From Methylocapsa sp. (GTDB lineage: Bacteria > Pseudomonadota > Alphaproteobacteria > Rhizobiales > Beijerinckiaceae): a DNA stretch of 7,766 nucleotides. Location: positions 1 to 7,766 of the forward strand of contig JAFMSB010000069.1 of the NCBI GenBank assembly GCA_017353815.1, given 5' to 3'. The position numbers and the translations under genes were made by a program. A model generated the notes under the pieces. That model had not been told where the DNA came from. It searched no databases and saw only the letters and a program-made list of their open reading frames with translations. Shown here piece after piece: positions 1-5,742 of the stretch (the stretch's first letter is position 1; every line of letters begins with the position of its first letter).

Positions 1-881
1 GCGAGCTTCAAAAAGCGGTTTTGCAATAGGATTGCGCCCCATTGCTCGTGGCTCTCGTCCCAGCTTAGCGGCTTGAGCCCGCCCGAGCCAGCGACGGGGC
101 GCGGATCCCACGTTCGATATGGAAGGTAATTGGCAAAGACCTCGCTTTCGTCCGCCGCGACGAGAACGTCGTAGGCGGGCGCGTTTTGCGTGGCCACCGG
201 AACGAGTCTTTGAGTCTGCACGCTGCCCGAATCCGAGCGCCGCCCGCCGCCTGTATCCCGGTAAATCCGCTCCTCCACGATCTTGGCACCAAATTTTTTA
301 GCAGCCCGCGCAATGGCCCCGGCAAAAAGCGCATCCTGGGGATGCGAGCCTTTCATCAAAAGCCAGCGCTTCCATTGCTTCCACACCAGATACTGGGCGA
401 GGCCATCGGCAAGCATCGAAAAGGAGGGGGCAACATGGAAGACATTGGCGCGGCAGTTTTCTTCCCGCAATGAATCTTCGGCGGCGCCAGTGTTGAATAG
501 GAGCACGCCTTTATCTTTTGCCGCATCGCTGAGCGCGAGCAGGAGAGGCCCCGGGACATCGGCGGCAATGAGAACAACTCCGTGCCGCACAAGGCTGTCG
601 AGCGCGGCTGCCGGATCTTCGCCTGGTTTGAGAACGGTATCATCGAGAGTAAAGGTTTGGCCGAGGAATTGGCCGGTCGTGTTGTTGTCTTCGACCGCCA
701 GCCTTGCTCCCGCGATCCCTTCGTCTTCGGAAGGAGTGTCGAGAATCGACACCGTCTCCTGCGTATGAGGCAGACGGATGAAGCCCATTTTGATTTCGGT
801 TCTGTCCGCCGCGAATGCCGGCAGCAAGCCGAGACACAGAAATATGGCGGCAACCGCTGGAACGAAGCCGGGCTTAATCAT
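1..881 (-). CDS. Periplasmic substrate-binding protein of the PQQ-dependent alcohol dehydrogenase ABC system (3' end missing)
   Basis: Translating the minus strand from the ATG at 881 gives an uninterrupted frame of 293 codons that runs off the left edge, so the C-terminus is missing (I expect close to 400 residues in the family). Residues 1-25 are a signal peptide: a lysine, a hydrophobic core (VAAIFLCLGLL) and an AFA-A cleavage site, so the protein should act in the periplasm. The mature part has the type I periplasmic-binding fold pattern: KMGFIRLPHT near 31-40, EGIAGARLAVEDNNTTG at 54-70, VVLIAADVPGPLLLAL near 102-117, and later YDVLVAADESEVFANYLPYRTWDPRPV. I recognise this as the binding protein that accompanies PQQ-dependent alcohol dehydrogenases (the TIGR03863 type), whose ligand is not firmly known. 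The start lies 19 bp after the hemD stop, so cotranscription is likely. No good ribosome site is adjacent: the nearest AAAGGA is inside the end of hemD, 24 nt from the ATG. ATPase and permease genes would be expected beyond the left edge. Confidence 0.88.
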   Translation of the reverse strand, partial: MIKPGFVPAVAAIFLCLGLLPAFAADRTEIKMGFIRLPHTQETVSILDTPSEDEGIAGARLAVEDNNTTGQFLGQTFTLDDTVLKPGEDPAAALDSLVRHGVVLIAADVPGPLLLALSDAAKDKGVLLFNTGAAEDSLREENCRANVFHVAPSFSMLADGLAQYLVWKQWKRWLLMKGSHPQDALFAGAIARAAKKFGAKIVEERIYRDTGGGRRSDSGSVQTQRLVPVATQNAPAYDVLVAADESEVFANYLPYRTWDPRPVAGSGGLKPLSWDESHEQWGAILLQNRFLKL

Positions 882-900
882 AGGTGGATGGTTTATTTTC

Positions 901-1692
901 TTAGGTCCTTTCTTGCTCGAGGCCTTGAGGACCGGCAGTCCAGTTTTGTGCCTCTGCAAGAGGTGCCTCTGGCAGGTCCGCCAAAACGTTGAGAATGCCA
1001 AACATCGCTTGCTCGTTTGGAGCCTTGGCAACGAGGACCTCGTGGATTCCGGCAGCGAGCAAAGGCGCTGCTGCGTTTTGGGATATGCAAACATGATTGA
1101 CCCGGGCCAAATCGAGGCCGGCATTACGGCCCAAGCGGAGATAAATCTCCGCGCTGCGCCGGGAGTAATGCAGAACCACGCCGATTTTGCCCGAGCGCGC
1201 AAGCGCAACAGCCTCCTCGGTGAGAGAATCGGCGGGCTGCGCGGCATAAACCTGGACGAGCTCGATGCTATGTCCGATGCCGGTGAGCTTCGTTTCGAGT
1301 TCCGCGCTGCGGTCGCGCCCGGCGAGATAGACGAACCGGCAAGGGGAATCAAAGCAGGACTCAATTTTTTCTGCGAGCGTTGCGGCATCCGGCGCAACCA
1401 AAGCAGGGCCGCCGAACCCCCGTTCGCGCGCGGCGTCCCGTGTCTTCTCGCCAGCCACAAACAGGGGCATGAGCCGGCGCGCCTCCGGCAAAGGCCAGTC
1501 TGGGCGGGAGGATAAGAGCTCGAAGGCGCGTGCGCTCGTGCCAATTACGGCATCGATAACGCCCGTGGGCCAGACGGCGCCGGTTGGCACCATCTCGATC
1601 ACCGGAGAGATTATGGCCTCGTGGCCTTCGCGCGCGAGACGGACGCCCGTTTGCCGGGATTCGTCGATGGCGCGGGTGAGCAGTACGAGCAT
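901..1692 (-). CDS. hemD: Uroporphyrinogen-III synthase
   Basis: The enzyme closes linear hydroxymethylbilane into uroporphyrinogen III with inversion of ring D. This is the cytoplasmic branch point to haem, sirohaem, cobalamin and bacteriochlorophyll. The product is 263 residues, normal for HemD. The family is poorly conserved, but its landmarks occur in order: LLTRAIDES at 4-12, SPVIEMVP at 29-36, AVIGTSARA at 48-56, LFVAGEKTRDAARERGF at 77-93, VYLAGRDRS at 121-129, VVLHYSRRSAEIY at 172-184, and ISQNAAAPLLAAGI then VAKAPNEQAM near 203-230. I chose the ATG at 1692 because the protein then opens with the family motif and an AAGAAGG stretch lies about 12 nt upstream. A longer frame from 1767 would add 25 arginine-rich residues that do not fit. 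No hemC is adjacent, although hemC-hemD pairs are common. The next gene downstream is the PQQ-associated binding protein, an unusual partner. Confidence 0.9.
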   Translation of the reverse strand: MLVLLTRAIDESRQTGVRLAREGHEAIISPVIEMVPTGAVWPTGVIDAVIGTSARAFELLSSRPDWPLPEARRLMPLFVAGEKTRDAARERGFGGPALVAPDAATLAEKIESCFDSPCRFVYLAGRDRSAELETKLTGIGHSIELVQVYAAQPADSLTEEAVALARSGKIGVVLHYSRRSAEIYLRLGRNAGLDLARVNHVCISQNAAAPLLAAGIHEVLVAKAPNEQAMFGILNVLADLPEAPLAEAQNWTAGPQGLEQERT

Positions 1693-1749
1693 TTTTCTTG
1701 CAAGCCTTCTTACCAGACCGGATGTGCTTCGAACTAATCGCCGAGTCCA

Positions 1750-1765
1750 GCGGAAATTTGTCCGC
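1750..1765 (-). other. Small hairpin in the hemD leader region
   Basis: A perfect 5-bp inverted repeat, GCGGA/TCCGC, encloses AATTTG on the plus strand, 58 bp upstream of the hemD start. Its core resembles the larger hairpin at 1813-1839: both read CGGAAATTT. On the minus strand it would lie in the hemD 5' untranslated region if transcription starts upstream. No function is established and a stem this short can arise by chance. Confidence 0.3.
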
Positions 1766-1812
1766 ACGATAGGACAGGCGGCTTAGAATTCGGTGTGCTT
1801 GAAGGACCGCAG

Positions 1813-1843
1813 GCGCAGCCGGAAATTTCCCGGCCGCGCTTTT
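1813..1843 (+). terminator. Strong GC-rich hairpin with a T4 tail on the plus strand, between the membrane protein gene and hemD
   Basis: On the plus strand, 1813-1822 (GCGCAGCCGG) pairs with 1830-1839 (CCGGCCGCGC) across a 7-nt AAATTTC loop. There is one A-C mismatch, and TTTT follows at 1840-1843. On the minus strand the mismatch becomes a G-U pair, giving ten continuous pairs, but no U-run follows. By intrinsic-terminator rules the good orientation is plus, yet both flanking genes run on the minus strand. It may still end or attenuate transcription of the membrane protein gene, which stops at 1884, or block antisense transcripts heading into that gene. Confidence 0.4.
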
Positions 1844-1883
1844 GGTATGCGCCACGTGCCAGTTCGGCTGGGTCAGACGCCGG

Positions 1884-2642
1884 TCATGCAAAGGCTCGGG
1901 CAGAGGAACTTTCTGTTTTGGCCCGGGCAGTGTCGCTATGAAGTTTCTTGAGCGACGCGAGATGGAACAAGACTGAGACCGGCACAAGGAAAACCGGAAT
2001 AAGCGCCAGCGGAAACTCCGTGATCAGCTGGTTTGGGAGCTCAAACGCAAACAGCTGAAACGCAGATGGGGACGTCAAGAACCCTGCCGTGACGGCCACC
2101 GCGAGATCGCCAAGTCCTAACCAGTTCCAGGCCGCAACCAGATCGCCATTTGCTTGCGGGTCGCGGAAGTAGGCGATCGCAACAACGGGCGGAAGAACGC
2201 CCACGAGCACGTCCCCGAGCCCTGCGGGCCATGCGAAGAGGCCAGGAAGCTCGCGCGTCCCAAAGAGGACCAGGAAAATAGCGCCTAGCGTGCGGTAAAG
2301 CTGCACCCCGACGAGCCAGTGCTGAGGAATAGCGTCGATGATTCGGGCAAAGAACGCCGAGCGTCCGATCATTACTCCGCCAACGATGACCGGGACGAAG
2401 ATCGCGTACTGGATCGTTGGAATTCGATCCGGGCGAGCGGAATAGGAGCCCTCTAACGTGAGCCAAACGCTAAGTGCAAACCAGCCCAGGATAATGATGG
2501 ATCCGGCCCACATAACTGCCGCACGCTTGTTCGAAGCCCAGCGATCGTTGCGCAGCGCACGGTCGAGGCCTGCCAAATAGACGGCAATTATGCCGATTGA
2601 CCCGGCGAGCACGTAATAGGGAAGATAGACGGGAACGGTCAT
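1884..2642 (-). CDS. Uncharacterised multi-pass inner membrane protein
   Basis: A 252-residue, very hydrophobic protein. I count about seven membrane segments, near residues 8-25, 41-63, 78-93, 113-128, 138-159, 172-190 and 209-229, with a short polar C-terminal tail (LKKLHSDTARAKTESSSARA). Motifs I have seen in uncharacterised proteobacterial membrane proteins are QLYRTLGAIFLVLFGTRELP (115-133), FAWPAGLGDVLVG (136-148) and WNWLGLGDLAVAVTAG (172-187). I know no established function or catalytic motif. The ATG at 2642 is chosen because GGAG lies 7 nt upstream and the first membrane segment then starts at residue 8. A longer frame from 2741 would begin inside the promoter's -35 box. The gene is divergent from the HxlR regulator and shares its control region, so that regulator probably controls it. 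A role in export or in handling small electrophiles is conceivable from HxlR practice only. Confidence 0.85.
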   Translation of the reverse strand: MTVPVYLPYYVLAGSIGIIAVYLAGLDRALRNDRWASNKRAAVMWAGSIIILGWFALSVWLTLEGSYSARPDRIPTIQYAIFVPVIVGGVMIGRSAFFARIIDAIPQHWLVGVQLYRTLGAIFLVLFGTRELPGLFAWPAGLGDVLVGVLPPVVAIAYFRDPQANGDLVAAWNWLGLGDLAVAVTAGFLTSPSAFQLFAFELPNQLITEFPLALIPVFLVPVSVLFHLASLKKLHSDTARAKTESSSARAFA

Positions 2643-2712
2643 GATGCGTCTCCATGAATGGAGCCCAGCTGCGGACCAGCTAAGGCAGAGGCAGGTTGGC
2701 TGCCCTGCGTGG

Positions 2713-2741
2713 TAATTACTAAACAAATAGTTACTTGTCAA
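2713..2741 (-). promoter_or_regulatory. Sigma70-type promoter of the membrane protein gene
   Basis: On the minus strand a perfect TTGACA (2741-2736) is followed by exactly 17 nt and TAATTA (2718-2713), close to TATAAT. Transcription would start near 2705, giving a leader of about 60 nt before the ATG at 2642. This is the best promoter in the window. Its spacer and both boxes are covered by the direct repeats assigned to the HxlR regulator. Confidence 0.65.
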
Positions 2742-2755
2742 TATGTAGTCACTTG
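2713..2755. promoter_or_regulatory. Probable HxlR-family operator: three imperfect direct repeats
   Basis: Read on the minus strand, three similar units point the same way: CAAGTGACTA (2755-2746), CAAGTAACTA (2737-2728) and TTAGTAATTA (2722-2713). The shared AGTRAYTA core begins at 2753, 2735 and 2720, spacings of 18 and 15 bp. Units two and three also form a loose palindrome, TACT-N8-AGTT (2717-2732). Regulators of the HxlR/DUF24 family bind as dimers to TACT/AGTA-type repeats next to or inside their own promoters. These repeats overlap both divergent promoters, so repression of both genes is the simplest reading. Confidence 0.55.
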
Positions 2756-2763
2756 CAAAAAAT
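2735..2763 (+). promoter_or_regulatory. Candidate promoter of the HxlR regulator
   Basis: TTGTCA (2735-2740, five of six bases of the -35 consensus), a 17-nt spacer and AAAAAT (2758-2763, four of six) point rightward. Its -35 box overlaps that of the leftward promoter on the opposite strand, so polymerase can probably occupy only one direction at a time. The predicted start near 2770 leaves a very short leader before the ATG at 2788, which places the GAGG at 2771-2774 at the extreme 5' end of the message. Confidence 0.4.
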
Positions 2764-2787
2764 TCACAGCGAGGTTATCTATGGCGT

Positions 2788-3102
2788 ATGAGCAGCGGAT
2801 ATGCCCAAGATTGCCCGGTTGCCAAAGCCCTTGACATCATAGGGGAGAAGTGGAGCCTGTTGGTGCTGCGCGACTTGTTTCGCAAAGGCCCCCTGCGGTT
2901 CCAGGACCTGGCGCAAGGGCTTGGCGGGGTCGCCCCGAACACGCTCTCCGCGCGGCTGAAAATGCTCGAAAGGCAGGGCGTGGTGGCTGCGCGGCTCTAC
3001 GAGCAGCATCCCCCGCGATACGAGTATTTTCTGACCGAAAAGGGCCGTGCGCTCGGCCCCGTGCTCAAGGCACTCTACGAGTGGGGGGAAGTTCACGGCT
3101 AA
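2788..3102 (+). CDS. HxlR/DUF24-family winged-helix transcriptional regulator
   Basis: The 104-residue length is typical for HxlR regulators, which are single-domain dimeric DNA-binding proteins. The conserved path is clear: CPVAKALDIIGEKWSLLVLRDL at 9-30 (helix leading to the winged helix), GPLRFQDLAQGL at 34-45, PNTLSARLKMLERQGVV at 50-66 (recognition helix region), YEQHPPRYEYFLTEKG at 71-86 (the wing) and LYEWG near the end. Cys9 sits at the position of the redox- or electrophile-sensing cysteine in characterised members such as YodB and HypR. It is the only cysteine I see here, so a thiol switch is possible but not shown. The ATG at 2788 is used because it places Cys9 at the usual distance; the ATG at 2781 is in another frame. 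GAGG at 2771 is a rather distant ribosome site. The gene probably controls itself and the divergent membrane protein. Confidence 0.93.
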   Translation: MSSGYAQDCPVAKALDIIGEKWSLLVLRDLFRKGPLRFQDLAQGLGGVAPNTLSARLKMLERQGVVAARLYEQHPPRYEYFLTEKGRALGPVLKALYEWGEVHG

Positions 3103-3106
3103 GGCG

Positions 3107-3152
3107 GACGCCTTCGGGCGCCTACCGAAGCGGCCCGTGGCCAGCCCCTGGC
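3107..3152. terminator. Two small hairpins between convergent hxlR and DUF2794 genes
   Basis: GACGCC-TTCG-GGCGCC (3107-3122, one A-C mismatch, stable TTCG loop) follows the hxlR stop by 4 nt. GCCAG-CCC-CTGGC (3140-3152, perfect) lies 4 nt beyond the stop of the minus-strand DUF2794 gene. The positions suit transcription ends for converging genes, but neither has a U-run, so termination is only suggested. Confidence 0.3.
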
Positions 3153-3156
3153 GGAT

Positions 3157-3564
3157 TTAGCCGGAAATGATCTTTAAGCCATTGTCCAGTGCCGCGATCA
3201 CACGCGAAAGGTCGTGGCCGTGCTTGAGAATAAGGCCCGTTGCCGTGATCACCGAATAAGCGCCTTGCTTGCGCGCGAGACGCGGGTTTTTCTCGATCCG
3301 GTAGAGCGCGTATTCGCAGGCGCGCCGGTAGATGAAAAACACCGCCTTGTGCGGGGTGAAAGCGATCGCATAGTCCCGCCACTCGCCATCGCAAACCTTC
3401 CGTCCGTAAAGGTTGAAGATTTCACCGAGCTCGTCCCGGCTAAAGGAAATAAGATCGGGGAGATTCGAGCTGCCGGATCTGCTGCCCGGCTGAGCGGATG
3501 ACTCTGCGCGGAGAAAAGCGGGACATGCCGCGGGCTCGTTTTCGCTTCCCTCCATTCTATTCAT
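3157..3564 (-). CDS. DUF2794 family protein, function unknown
   Basis: The 135-residue product carries the full DUF2794 domain from about residue 38 to 129: LISFSRDELGEIFNLYGRKV (38-57), EWRDYAIAFTPHKAVFFIYRR (61-81), YRIEKNPRLARKQGAYSV (88-105) and TATGLILKHGHDLSRVIAALD (108-128). I know the family only as a small conserved protein of alphaproteobacteria with no established role. Residues 1-37 are polar, rich in Ser, Glu and Pro, and probably disordered. The ATG at 3564 is chosen because GGGGAAGGA (3574-3566) precedes it by one base plus the usual pairing distance. A longer frame to 3789 adds 75 cysteine- and arginine-rich residues running into the htpG promoter region and is not credible. 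A second ATG three codons later (3555) is a weaker alternative. The gene is divergent from htpG and convergent with hxlR. Confidence 0.93.
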   Translation of the reverse strand: MNRMEGSENEPAACPAFLRAESSAQPGSRSGSSNLPDLISFSRDELGEIFNLYGRKVCDGEWRDYAIAFTPHKAVFFIYRRACEYALYRIEKNPRLARKQGAYSVITATGLILKHGHDLSRVIAALDNGLKIISG

Positions 3565-3665
3565 GTCCTTCCCCTGGCAGCTCTCGATCCAAGCCCGGCT
3601 ATCGTGGCCGCAAGCCCGTGCGGCGGCAAGCTTCTTTTGTCTATTTTGCACCAGGTCCCCCGGTT

Positions 3666-3679
3666 TTCGCGTCCGCGAA
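3666..3679. repeat. TTCGCG-TC-CGCGAA inverted repeat upstream of htpG
   Basis: A perfect 6-bp inverted repeat with a 2-bp centre in the divergent DUF2794/htpG spacer. It could be an operator for either gene. A related palindrome, TTTCGCGAAA, lies beyond the other end of the htpG-prmC unit at 6705-6714. Confidence 0.35.
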
Positions 3680-3702
3680 CAACAGAAGGAAAACGCGCAG
3701 GC

Positions 3703-3731
3703 CTTGCATCTGGCGGCCGCAAACGCAATAT
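3703..3731 (+). promoter_or_regulatory. Candidate heat-shock (RpoH-type) promoter of htpG
   Basis: CTTGCA (3703-3708), a 15-nt spacer and CGCAATAT (3724-3731) resemble the sigma32 pattern CTTGAA-N13-15-CCCCATNT, with six of eight bases matching in the -10 part. Transcription would start near 3738 and give a leader of about 90 nt. HtpG is a heat-shock chaperone, so the assignment fits its biology, but it rests on an eyeball match. A perfect CTTGAA at 3737-3742 lacks a recognisable -10 at the right distance. Confidence 0.35.
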
Positions 3732-3742
3732 CCCGCCTTGAA

Positions 3743-3819
3743 GGAGGCTGCGGCGCGCAGTTTAGCGCAATCTTCGCGCCTCCACTCAAGATTTATGCCA
3801 GCGAATAGCGAAAGGGGGC
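3743..3819 (+). promoter_or_regulatory. htpG leader with alternative pairings, one covering the ribosome-binding site
   Basis: GGAGGC (3743-3748) can pair perfectly with GCCTCC (3778-3783). CTGCG-GCG-CGCAG (3748-3760) forms a small hairpin beside it. The same GCCTCC can instead pair with GGGGGC (3814-3819), which overlaps the Shine-Dalgarno AAAGGGGG (3811-3818) of htpG, using one G-U pair. The two long-range pairings exclude each other, so the leader could switch between a free and a covered ribosome site. That is inference from base pairing alone. Confidence 0.3.
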
Positions 3820-3828
3820 CAAGCGCCA

Positions 3829-5742
3829 ATGCGGGATTCTGCGAGTCAAAACCAAGCATTTCAGGCCGATGTTGCCAAATTGCTGCACCTCATGGTGCAT
3901 TCCGTCTACTCCGACAAAGACGTATTTTTGCGCGAAATTCTCTCGAACGCCGCCGATGCCTGCGAAAAATTACGTTACGAGGCGCTGGCCAATCCTGCTC
4001 TCGCCCCGCAGCCTTTCGCGGTCCGGATTTCGATCGATGCGGACTCAAAGACCATTGCCGTCGAGGACAATGGGATTGGCATGACGCACCAGGAACTTGC
4101 CGAGCATCTCGGCACCATAGCCCGCTCAGGGACTCGCGCATTCATCGAGCGCCTCGGCGAAAGCGTGGGAGAAGGGGCAGAGGCAGGTGAGAAGCTTGAT
4201 CTCATCGGCCAGTTCGGAATTGGCTTTTATTCGGCCTTCATGGTGGCAAAAAGGGCCGATGTCTTCAGCCGCCGCGCGGGCTCCGGCGAGGCTTTTCGCT
4301 GGAGCTCCGAGGGACAAGGCACCTTTTCAATCGAACCCGCGACACTCGAAGAGGCGCCCGCCCCGGGCACCCGCGTGGTTCTCCATCTGAATGAGGGATC
4401 GCAGGAGTACCTTGAGCCTGGCCGCATAGAGCAAATCGTGCGCGAGCATTCGAGCGCGCTCACCGTGCCGATTGATGTTATCGAAAAGAACGGGGCGCAG
4501 CCTCGCCGTCTCACGGACGGCGCAGCCCTTTGGATGAAGCCCAAGTCTGCCATCGAAGAGAAAGATTATGTCGATTTCTATCAGAGTCTCGGAGGAATAT
4601 TCGATCAGCCGGAATTAACGGTCCATTGGCACGCCGAAGGCCGTCAGGATTACACCGTTCTTGCCTTCGTGCCGGGTTCGCGGCCGTTCGATCTCTTTGA
4701 TCCGGCCCGCCCGAGCCGGGCCAAGCTCTATGTCAAACACGTGCTTATAAAGGACGACGCCGAGATTTTGCCGCGGTGGATGCGATTTGTCCGCCTTGTC
4801 GTCGATTCGGCTGATCTCCCGCTCAATGTTTCGCGCGAAACGATACAGGAAAGCCCGGTCTTCGCCGCGATCAAAAAGGCGGTTACCAACCGCCTCCTGC
4901 AGGAGCTGACAAAGCTTGCAGAAACCGACAAGGAAAAATTCGCGAAAGTTTGGGACCATTTCGGCAGCGTATTGAAGGAGGGGCTTTATGAGGATCCCGA
5001 AAAGCGGGATGCCCTTTTTGCCCTTGCGCGCTTTGCGACCTCTTCCCATCCTGCCGGAGGGCGCAGCCTCAAGGATTATGTTGCCGAGTTACGGCCAAAT
5101 CAGACCGCGATATATTATTTGCTTGGCGAGGATTTGGACAGGCTTCGCGCGAGTCCCCAGCTCGAAGGCTTTGCGGCCCGGGGCATAGAGGTCTTGCTGT
5201 TGCCTGATCCCGTGGACGCTTTCTGGGTCGCGACATCGGCAGGATTTGAGGGCAAACCATTCAAATCCGTGACGCAAGGTGCCGCAGACTTAACAGCGGT
5301 TCCTCTCGAGGAGCCGGCGAAGACAGGCGAGGCAGAGCCGGCGGCGCCATCGGCCGCCCTTGCAAGTCTTTATGCCCTTATGAAACAAGTTTTGGGTGAG
5401 GCTGTCGAAGACGTAAGGGCCTCCGGCCGCCTTTCATCGAGCCCGGCCTGCCTTGTTGCCTCCGAGCGGGGCCCGGACCGCCGCCTCGAGCGGCTCTTGG
5501 CCGAGGGCGGGCGGCTCAATTTCACATCGAAGCCAGTGCTCGAGATCAACCCAAACCACCCCCTCATCAAAGCACTTGCCGCGCGAATTGCCTTGCCGGA
5601 CAAGGGGAAGCTCGAGGATATAATTTGGCTTCTCTTCGACGAAGCGCGCGTAATCGAGGGCGAAAAGCCTGCCGATGCTTCCCATTTTGCCGCCCGTCTG
5701 ACCAAGGTCCTTCTCGATGCGGCTACGGTGCAAGCCTCATGA
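3829..5742 (+). CDS. htpG: Molecular chaperone HtpG (bacterial Hsp90)
   Basis: A 637-residue cytoplasmic ATP-dependent chaperone, full length for the family. The N-terminal GHKL ATPase domain (about 1-225) holds the catalytic Glu36 in REILSNAADACEKLR (35-49), DNGIGM (80-85), GTIARSGTRAF (95-105), GQFGIGFYSAFMVA (127-140) and GTRVVLHL (180-187). The middle domain (about 230-490) includes YVKHVLIKDDAEILPRWMRF and PLNVSRE with Arg336, the position that contacts the ATP gamma-phosphate in E. coli HtpG. The C-terminal dimerisation domain contains SPACLVA, VLEINPNHPLIKAL (570-583) and DIIWLLFDEA. An Ala/Glu/Pro-rich linker near 490-510 precedes it. The ATG at 3829 follows AAAGGGGG at 3811-3818 with a 10-nt gap. 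The stop overlaps the prmC start. No key residue is missing. The client proteins cannot be told from sequence. Confidence 0.97.
   Translation: MRDSASQNQAFQADVAKLLHLMVHSVYSDKDVFLREILSNAADACEKLRYEALANPALAPQPFAVRISIDADSKTIAVEDNGIGMTHQELAEHLGTIARSGTRAFIERLGESVGEGAEAGEKLDLIGQFGIGFYSAFMVAKRADVFSRRAGSGEAFRWSSEGQGTFSIEPATLEEAPAPGTRVVLHLNEGSQEYLEPGRIEQIVREHSSALTVPIDVIEKNGAQPRRLTDGAALWMKPKSAIEEKDYVDFYQSLGGIFDQPELTVHWHAEGRQDYTVLAFVPGSRPFDLFDPARPSRAKLYVKHVLIKDDAEILPRWMRFVRLVVDSADLPLNVSRETIQESPVFAAIKKAVTNRLLQELTKLAETDKEKFAKVWDHFGSVLKEGLYEDPEKRDALFALARFATSSHPAGGRSLKDYVAELRPNQTAIYYLLGEDLDRLRASPQLEGFAARGIEVLLLPDPVDAFWVATSAGFEGKPFKSVTQGAADLTAVPLEEPAKTGEAEPAAPSAALASLYALMKQVLGEAVEDVRASGRLSSSPACLVASERGPDRRLERLLAEGGRLNFTSKPVLEINPNHPLIKALAARIALPDKGKLEDIIWLLFDEARVIEGEKPADASHFAARLTKVLLDAATVQAS

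Noticed and set aside
356..853. 165-residue minus-strand frame overlapping the binding-protein gene
   Set aside because: It is a shadow in another frame. The frame starting at 881 has a signal peptide and a recognisable fold and continues to the window edge.
778..1515. 245-residue plus-strand frame opposite hemD
   Set aside because: Antisense shadow of hemD produced by GC-rich codon bias; no recognisable domain.
3794..3829. ATG at 3794 as an alternative upstream start for htpG
   Set aside because: It is in a different reading frame, and the ATG at 3829 has the Shine-Dalgarno and matches the family N-terminus.
4828..4841. GTTTCGCGCGAAAC perfect 14-bp palindrome
   Set aside because: It encodes the invariant NVSRET stretch of HtpG, so protein constraint explains most of it.
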